From Pedococcus sp. (GTDB lineage Bacteria; Actinomycetota; Actinomycetes; Actinomycetales; Dermatophilaceae), in the NCBI GenBank assembly GCA_025936615.1, contig JAICSZ010000150.1:1-5963 (forward strand): 5,963 nt of DNA. Direction: 5' to 3'. Below are positions 5,614-5,963 of this stretch, piece by piece. The notes below the pieces were generated by a model. It made no database searches. It was not told the DNA's origin and saw only the letters and a program-made list of their open reading frames with translations. The translations under genes were made by a program, and so were the position numbers. Every line of letters begins with the position of its first letter. The stretch's first letter is position 1.

Positions 5614-5637
5614 CCCGAGGGCTGGTGGTGGCGTGGC

Positions 5638-5643
5638 TAGGCT
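5638..5643 (+). promoter_or_regulatory. Putative -10 element TAGGCT for leaderless DUF3866 gene
   Basis: TAGGCT ends 7 bases before the GTG at 5651 on the plus strand. This mirrors the pafB element across the 50-base divergent gap, with the two -10 hexamers 24 bases apart. There is no Shine-Dalgarno and no clear -35. Confidence 0.6.
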
Positions 5644-5650
5644 CGTCGCC

Positions 5651-5963
5651 GTGATGCAGTGGCGCGAGGGGACGGTCCAGCAGGTGCGGGGCCGGTGGCC
5701 GGGCGCGGTGGAGTATGCCGTGCAGCTGGCTTCCACGGAGGGCGGCGCCACCGCGCCGCAGACGGTGCGCGCCCTCGCCTACACCGCCCTGGTGGGTGAG
5801 CCAGAGGTGGGCGACCGGGTGCTGCTCAACGCCTCGGCGCTGCTGCGCGGGGTGGGCACCGGTGGGCTGGCCTTCGTCGTCGCGGCGCCGGACCGGCTGC
5901 CGCCCGACCCTGCCCCTGGAGACCGGCCGCAGGGGCACATCGTCAAGGCGCGGTACACCCCGC
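5651..5963 (+). CDS. DUF3866 family protein, N-terminal 104 codons (C-terminus beyond window)
   Basis: The open frame from 5651 to the right edge encodes MQWREGTVQQVRGRWPGAVE, then VRALAYTALVGEPEVGDRVLLNASALLRGVGTGGLAFVVAAPDRLP and GHIVKARYTP. This pattern (WREGTV, RALAYxALVGxPExGDRVLLN, a GTGG turn, GHIVKARYTP) is what I recall of the DUF3866 family, widespread in actinobacteria and without a known biochemical function. The N-terminal part looks like a beta-rich, OB- or barrel-like fold with no signal peptide or membrane helix. The start is either GTG 5651 or the adjacent ATG 5654; the TAGGCT hexamer 7 bases before 5651 favours the GTG. It is divergent from pafB, and the two share the promoter gap. 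About two thirds of the expected protein lies outside the window. Confidence 0.82.
   Translation, partial: MMQWREGTVQQVRGRWPGAVEYAVQLASTEGGATAPQTVRALAYTALVGEPEVGDRVLLNASALLRGVGTGGLAFVVAAPDRLPPDPAPGDRPQGHIVKARYTP

Noticed and set aside
5601..5650. RecA-NDp type (PafBC-responsive) promoter in the divergent gap
   Set aside because: The TTGTCRGTG element about 8 bases upstream of either TAGNNT hexamer is not present; the best alignments match only a few scattered bases.

Overview
The window is very GC-rich, fully coding DNA from a chromosome of an actinobacterium. Third codon positions are mostly G or C, GTG starts are common, and long spurious ORFs run opposite the real genes. The gene set (pafB, pafC, tatA, tatC, helY) is an actinobacterial core neighbourhood. 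Its order matches the Mycobacterium tuberculosis pafB-pafC-tatA-tatC-helY block, with additions. A Micrococcales or Intrasporangiaceae-like host is my guess from the flavour of the proteins, not something I can prove. I see no mobile element, CRISPR array, tRNA or rRNA.

Seven genes lie on the minus strand and read right to left. pafB (5600-4620) and pafC (4623-3613) encode two WYL-domain regulators and overlap by 4 bases. Next come an unrecognised 103-residue membrane-anchored coiled-coil protein (3602-3291), tatA (3236-2928), tatC (2888-2082), a diacylglycerol-kinase-family lipid kinase (2072-1140), and the first 364 codons of the DEVH helicase HelY (1093-1, running off the left edge). A single plus-strand gene starts at 5651 and encodes the N-terminal part of a DUF3866 protein. 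It is divergent from pafB across a 50-base gap and runs off the right edge. No gene-free stretch is longer than about 55 bases.

The genes serve several conserved housekeeping roles. PafB/PafC is the mycobacterial-type DNA-damage transcription activator. TatA and TatC are core parts of the twin-arginine protein exporter. The lipid kinase acts in phospholipid metabolism. HelY is a Ski2/Mtr4-like superfamily 2 helicase.

The most informative signal outside the genes is regulatory. Five of the eight starts (helY, the lipid kinase, the 103-residue gene, pafB and DUF3866) have a TAGNNT hexamer exactly 6 or 7 bases upstream of the start codon and no good Shine-Dalgarno. This is the layout of leaderless transcripts driven by an actinobacterial TANNNT -10 element. 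In two cases the TAG is also the stop codon of the preceding gene. The remaining genes fit a leadered or coupled mode: tatA has a plausible Shine-Dalgarno and a possible TAGACT element further upstream, pafC has a strong Shine-Dalgarno and overlaps pafB, and tatC follows tatA closely. The inferred transcription units are therefore pafB-pafC, the 103-residue gene, tatA-tatC, the lipid kinase and helY, probably with read-through between them. I found no clear undescribed multi-gene system. The best leads are this start-site architecture, the unrecognised membrane protein, and a Gly/Arg-rich insertion in HelY.
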